Below are positions 12,250-12,381 of a DNA stretch of 12,381 nucleotides, one piece after another. The stretch comes from Acidimicrobiaceae bacterium (GTDB lineage: Bacteria > Actinomycetota > Acidimicrobiia > Acidimicrobiales > Palsa-688), in assembly GCA_003158835.1 (NCBI GenBank), contig PMLI01000178.1:1-12381 (forward strand). The letters are read 5' to 3'. Positions within the stretch are counted from its first letter, which is position 1. Each line of letters begins with the position of its first letter. The notes under the pieces are model-generated. The model worked only from the letters and a program-made list of their open reading frames with translations. It was not told the origin of the DNA and searched no databases. The position numbers and the translations under genes are program-made.

Positions 12250-12381
12250 ATGACTGCCGAGACGATGCCGGCCGCGTTCTTCGGGCATGGGAGCCCCATG
12301 AACGCTCTCGAGAACAACGGGTACACGCAGGCATGGCGGGCGTTTGGGAAGAGCGTGCCACGGCCACGAGCCATAGTCGTG
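12250..12381 (+). CDS. 4,5-DOPA-dioxygenase-like extradiol ring-cleavage protein (5' part)
   Basis: The first 44 codons of a gene running off the window. MPAAFFGHGSPMNALENNGY is the N-terminal strand of the LigB-like class III extradiol dioxygenases annotated as 4,5-DOPA dioxygenase (E. coli YgiD/plant DODA group), which open catechol rings with a metal-bound O2. H13 in FGHGSP is one of the metal-binding histidines. PRPRAIVV begins the second strand. The start ATG 12250 lies two bases after the GDT1-family stop, so the two are probably cotranscribed. The remaining metal ligands lie beyond the end of the window. Confidence 0.8.
   Translation, partial: MTAETMPAAFFGHGSPMNALENNGYTQAWRAFGKSVPRPRAIVV

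Noticed and set aside
1..12381. tRNA or rRNA genes, CRISPR arrays, insertion sequences, toxin-antitoxin pairs or phage-defence genes
   Set aside because: I looked on both strands and saw no cloverleaf, no regularly spaced direct repeats, no transposase or terminal inverted repeats and no defence-type domains.

Overview
The window is about two-thirds G+C and densely packed. Every gene I accept lies on the + strand. Codon use, GTG starts, promoter-like TANNNT hexamers placed 6-7 bases before ATG codons (leaderless transcripts), and the actinobacterial look of several proteins (EltD-type dehydrogenase, Gfo/Idh/MocA subfamily, GDT1 protein) suggest a member of the Actinomycetota. A deep-branching lineage such as Acidimicrobiia is possible, but the sequence alone does not settle the class. 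There is no tRNA, rRNA, CRISPR array, insertion sequence or phage gene, and no gene-free stretch longer than about 200 bases.

Layout. Positions 1-561 hold the 3' end of a mannitol-dehydrogenase-family gene. From 642 to 2746 there is a promoter-like hexamer, a 32-codon small ORF with a strong ribosome binding site that overlaps the next start by GTGA, a DoxX-family membrane protein and a DHA2-type MFS exporter. From 2919 to 3933 there is a stand-alone cyclic-nucleotide-binding-fold protein without a DNA-binding domain, overlapping a [NiFe]-hydrogenase maturation protease; no hydrogenase subunit is in view. From 4054 to 7441 lies a tight three-gene operon: aldo/keto reductase, LarA-like (nickel-pincer lactate racemase superfamily) protein, and a Gfo/Idh/MocA oxidoreductase with ETP in place of the usual EKP. 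A family 4 glycoside hydrolase with the alpha-galactosidase-type CHSV motif follows at 7582-8907. Then come an exported protein of unknown function (9061-9789), a SixA-type phosphohistidine phosphatase (9822-10328), an erythritol/L-threitol dehydrogenase-like zinc enzyme (10507-11583), a GDT1/UPF0016 cation transporter (11663-12247) and the first 44 codons of a 4,5-DOPA-dioxygenase-like gene that runs off the end.

How it fits together. The centre of the window looks like carbohydrate or hydroxy-acid catabolism. An NAD-dependent glycosidase, two or three sugar/polyol oxidoreductases, a polyol dehydrogenase family member on each flank and a putative nickel-dependent hydroxy-acid racemase/epimerase could together release, oxidise, epimerise and reduce a sugar or sugar acid. 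No sugar kinase, aldolase, transporter or regulator for such a pathway is in the window, and the genes for the nickel-pincer cofactor (LarB/C/E) are absent, so the substrate and the completeness of the pathway are inference. The hydrogenase-maturation pair is a second, apparently unrelated, nickel-linked unit. The strongest candidate for something new is the AKR - LarA-like - Gfo/Idh operon with the GH4 gene downstream.
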